In this document: one piece after another, positions 26,265 to 28,238 of the stretch
Layout: each line of letters starts with the position of its first letter
How positions within the stretch are numbered: position 1 is the stretch's first letter
Source: Fusicatenibacter_A intestinipullorum
GTDB taxonomy: Bacteria > Bacillota > Negativicutes > Acidaminococcales > Acidaminococcaceae
Reading direction: 5' to 3'
NCBI GenBank assembly: GCA_019117495.1
Contig: DWZP01000023.1
Location: forward strand, 1-28,238
DNA: 28,238 bases
Position numbers and translations under genes: made by a program
Notes under the pieces: model-generated
The model's input: the letters and a program-made list of their open reading frames with translations, nothing else
Databases searched by the model: none
What the model was told of the DNA's origin: nothing

Positions 26265-26936
26265 TTACGCAATATTGCTGCGTAAGTTTTTTAAGGCCTG
26301 CTTATGGTGTTTGGTAACCATGGCAGGCGAACAGTTTAACAGTTCGGCAGCTTCCCTGCCGCTGTAACCATTTATGTAAAGCGCCTCAATAGTCTGCCGT
26401 TGTTTTTCGGTTAACTTATTAAGCGCTAAATTTAATAAAATACTTAATTCCTCGCGTTCAATAACATCGTCGCTTAACCCGGCGCCTTCTGCCTCACTAT
26501 CGGGCAGAGGCGCTTTTTTATTTTCATCTGCCCATACTTTTTTCACTTCATCATACAGCGCAAAGTGAATACGGCACCTTACGTACCCTGCAAAATGTTC
26601 ATAATCAACGCCGTTGTATGTAAGTACAAGCTCAATAAACTTTAACCTTGCAAGGCTTAACCCCTCCTCAAAACCAAGGGCATTGTAAAACATATCGCGG
26701 CGCATTTCACTGCGAAACAATGGCTCAAAAGATATGCAAAGCTGTTCCAACGCCTCTTTATCACCGTTTTGGGCGGCAGTAATTAAATTTTTGGTTTCTG
26801 TTGCCAATGTGGTAAAAGTTTTGCGGCGTACGGTTTTAGGAATAATATCCATTTCCGGTACGGCAGATTTAGGCTTTGGCGTTTTAGGCACCGCATCAGT
26901 AAATAAAAAGTTTTTTCTGTTTAAATAATCCGTCAA
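26265..26936 (-). CDS. Sigma-70 family-like transcription factor
   Basis: 223 residues counted from a TTG at 26936, which AGGGGG (26945-26950) precedes by 8 nt; a longer frame from TTG 26987 has no ribosome site. The middle resembles sigma region 2 (ITAAQNGDKEALEQL, YEHFAGYVRCRIHFALYDEVKK) and the C-terminus is a region-4-like HTH (LTEKQRQTIEALYINGYSGREAAELLNCSPAMV in two parts). The N-terminal 45 residues are proline- and lysine-rich with no known domain. It lies head to head with a surface-protein gene, which may be a target. It could be an alternative sigma factor or a phage-type relative. Confidence 0.75.
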   Translation of the reverse strand: MTDYLNRKNFLFTDAVPKTPKPKSAVPEMDIIPKTVRRKTFTTLATETKNLITAAQNGDKEALEQLCISFEPLFRSEMRRDMFYNALGFEEGLSLARLKFIELVLTYNGVDYEHFAGYVRCRIHFALYDEVKKVWADENKKAPLPDSEAEGAGLSDDVIEREELSILLNLALNKLTEKQRQTIEALYINGYSGREAAELLNCSPAMVTKHHKQALKNLRSNIA

Positions 26937-27004
26937 AAAATAAACCCCCTGTAAAAGTAATAAGCCGTTTAAGCGGTGCGCACCCAAAAAGCGGCGTAAG
27001 CAAG

Positions 27005-27034
27005 ATTATAACCGAAAGGTTAGTTGTTTGTAAA
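27005..27034 (-). promoter_or_regulatory. Promoter of the sigma-like gene, with inverted repeat
   Basis: On the minus strand TTTACA (27029-27034), an 18-nt spacer and TATAAT (27005-27010). TAACC-GAAA-GGTTA (27009-27022) lies between the boxes and could bind a regulator, perhaps the gene's own product. The leader to the start codon is about 60 nt. Confidence 0.55.
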
Positions 27035-27141
27035 GAGTTTGTTGAAAAATTTTGTAAAAAATAAAAAAATGCGAATTAACACAAACCTGGTTACCAGTTG
27101 GCAAGATACGTAAAAGAAAGACACAAAGTTAAAGTAAGGTC

Positions 27142-27169
27142 TTGCCGGGGGGGAAGAACGTGGTATAAT
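27142..27169 (+). promoter_or_regulatory. Promoter of the coiled-coil surface protein gene, poly-G spacer
   Basis: TTGCCG (27142-27147), a 16-nt spacer and TATAAT (27164-27169), with TGG just before the -10 box (extended -10). Seven Gs (27147-27153) begin at the last base of the -35 box and fill the near part of the spacer. A gain or loss of G would change the spacing directly. Confidence 0.65.
27147..27153. repeat. Homopolymer run of seven Gs
   Basis: G7 within otherwise AT-rich intergenic DNA, between the -35 and -10 boxes of the next gene. Confidence 0.95.
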
Positions 27170-27173
27170 TTTA

Positions 27174-27320
27174 GCAAAGAGATAGAGGACGCTTTATCTC
27201 TGCAAAATCAGCAAAGTTAAACCTGCAAACCCTTTGAGGAATGTGACACCGCGGTAACATTCCCCGATGGCTTACAGAGTAAAAATATTTAAAGGCGCGC
27301 GCTTTTAAATAACAACGGGA
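27174..27320 (+). ncRNA. Structured 5' leader, type not identified
   Basis: From the predicted transcript start, GC(AA)AGAGATA (27174-27184) pairs with TATCTCTGC (27195-27203). GGAATGT (27238-27244) pairs with ACATTCC (27257-27263) over the loop GACACCGCGGTA. Single-stranded GCAAAGTTAAACC (27211-27223) and CCGATGGC (27264-27271) lie around the second stem and faintly recall pieces of the c-di-GMP-I riboswitch, but their order does not fit that family. No terminator stem is seen. It may be a new or divergent cis element. Confidence 0.4.
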
Positions 27321-27332
27321 AAGGTGATAAAG

Positions 27333-28238
27333 ATGGCAAGCAAAAAAAGTAAAATTTTGGCAATAGCTTTTTGCGCAGCAGTAATGAGCGGGATTTATGT
27401 AAATCCGGTTTTGGCTGCTGAAATACCTGTAAGTAATGGATCAGTGACGGTAGGATATAAAGATTTTGAAACAACTACTGGAACTGGATATGTAGAAGAT
27501 GCTCAAGTAACTATAACTAATATTGCAAGTCAAGAGGATTTGGCGCAAGAAACTGCTGATCGTGAAAAAAAGGATGCTGAACATGACAGTGCTATTAAGA
27601 ATGAAACACTTGACCGCGAAGCAGCTGACCGCGAGATAAAAGCAGAGTTAGATCAGGAAACTGCTGCGCGTGAAGAAAAAGATGCTGAACATGACAGTGC
27701 TATTAAAAATGAAACGCTTGATCGTGAAGCAGCTGACAACGAAATAAAAGCAGATTTAGCGCAGGAAACTAATGATAGAGAAGTAGCTGATAAAATCGAA
27801 TCTACTCTTAGAGAATGGGGAGATGAACAGTTACAGGAAAATATCGAAGCTGAAGCTGAAAAACGTGAACAAGCTGATAATCAAATAAAAAATGATTTGA
27901 AGCAGGAAACGGTTGACCGAATTGCAGGTGATAATGCACTTAATAATGCTATTAATAAAGAAACCGTTGAACGAGAAGCTGCTGATACTTTAATCAGAGA
28001 AGATTTAGCACAAGAAACTGCTGATCGCGAAAAAGCTGATGCTGATTTACAAGATAAAATTGGCCAAGAAGAAATGAACAGAGTTAATGAGGATGCAGCA
28101 ATTAGGGGTGAAATAAGCAAAGAACATGCTGATAGAGTTGCCGCAGACCAAGAATTAGAAGATAAAATTGGCCAGGAAGAAATGAACAGGGTTAATGAGG
28201 ATGCAGCAATTAGGGGTGAAATAAGCCAAGAACATGCT
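27333..28238 (+). CDS. Secreted coiled-coil repeat protein, adhesin-like (3' end outside the window)
   Basis: Open from ATG 27333 to the window edge, 302 codons, no stop. GGAAAGGTG lies just upstream. A signal peptide is clear (ASKKSKILAIAFCAAVMSG, cleavage near A28-A29). After a 43-residue head, residues 73-302 are a charged helical array in an 18-residue repeat (ET-x-DRE-x-AD-x2-I-x4-L-x-Q), with one 11-residue insert at 163-173. This looks like the stalk of a fibrous surface protein, such as a trimeric autotransporter adhesin of diderm Firmicutes; the anchor domain that would prove it is outside. Codons are AT-rich next to the housekeeping genes. Function beyond surface exposure is inferred. 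Confidence 0.8.
   Translation, partial: MASKKSKILAIAFCAAVMSGIYVNPVLAAEIPVSNGSVTVGYKDFETTTGTGYVEDAQVTITNIASQEDLAQETADREKKDAEHDSAIKNETLDREAADREIKAELDQETAAREEKDAEHDSAIKNETLDREAADNEIKADLAQETNDREVADKIESTLREWGDEQLQENIEAEAEKREQADNQIKNDLKQETVDRIAGDNALNNAINKETVEREAADTLIREDLAQETADREKADADLQDKIGQEEMNRVNEDAAIRGEISKEHADRVAADQELEDKIGQEEMNRVNEDAAIRGEISQEHA
27549..28238 (+). repeat. Tandem 54-bp coding repeats (18 residues each)
   Basis: Twelve full 18-residue units and the start of another, with an 11-residue insert after unit five. Two 108-bp blocks, 27549-27656 and 27657-27764, differ at 14 positions by my count. Units 28068-28121 and 28176-28229 differ at two of 54 positions, which points to recent duplication. 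Confidence 0.9.

Noticed and set aside
27549..28238. Regular 54/108-bp repeats considered as a CRISPR array
   Set aside because: The repeats are coding, in frame with a signal-peptide-bearing protein, contiguous, and vary at third codon positions; there are no unique spacers.

Overview
The window looks like chromosome of a diderm Firmicute (Negativicutes; an Acidaminococcaceae / Phascolarctobacterium-like bacterium is my best guess from gene content and codon style, not proven). The reasons are Firmicutes-type strong Shine-Dalgarno sites, a T-box leader on thrS, the pair ACT-domain protein plus UPF0210 protein, and a final gene that looks like a secreted coiled-coil surface fibre.

Region 1 (1-10100) is a defence island. 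It opens with a type III restriction enzyme subunit (res) whose methylase partner is not in view. After a clear terminator comes a tightly coupled type III-A CRISPR-Cas operon: cas10/csm1, csm2, csm3, csm4, csm5, cas6. No CRISPR array, cas1/cas2 or csm6-like effector is visible. Two active sites are changed: the Cas10 cyclase motif reads GGDN instead of GGDD, and the Csm3 backbone RNase residue is Glu where Asp is usual. The HD nuclease motif of Cas10 is kept.

Region 2 (10109-15322) holds an ArgA-like acetyltransferase facing a complete ribose uptake operon on the minus strand (rbsK-rbsD-rbsA-rbsC-rbsB). The two share a bidirectional terminator.

Region 3 (15688-23877) is housekeeping: lepB, rbgA, rnhB, yraN, comM, then an ACT-domain regulator, UPF0210 and nth. 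A secreted DUF4127 protein is convergent with nth across a shared terminator.

Region 4 (23972-26177) is thrS with a consensus promoter and a full T-box leader with a Thr (ACC) specifier.

Region 5 (26265-28238) has a sigma-70-like regulator, divergent from an open-ended gene for a signal-peptide-bearing coiled-coil protein built of 18-residue repeats. This gene runs off the window. Its apparent promoter has a run of seven Gs between the -35 and -10 boxes, a layout known from phase-variable adhesin promoters elsewhere, and its mRNA leader seems structured.

The most unusual points are the double active-site substitution in the array-less Csm operon, and the poly-G promoter plus structured leader ahead of the repeat-built surface protein.
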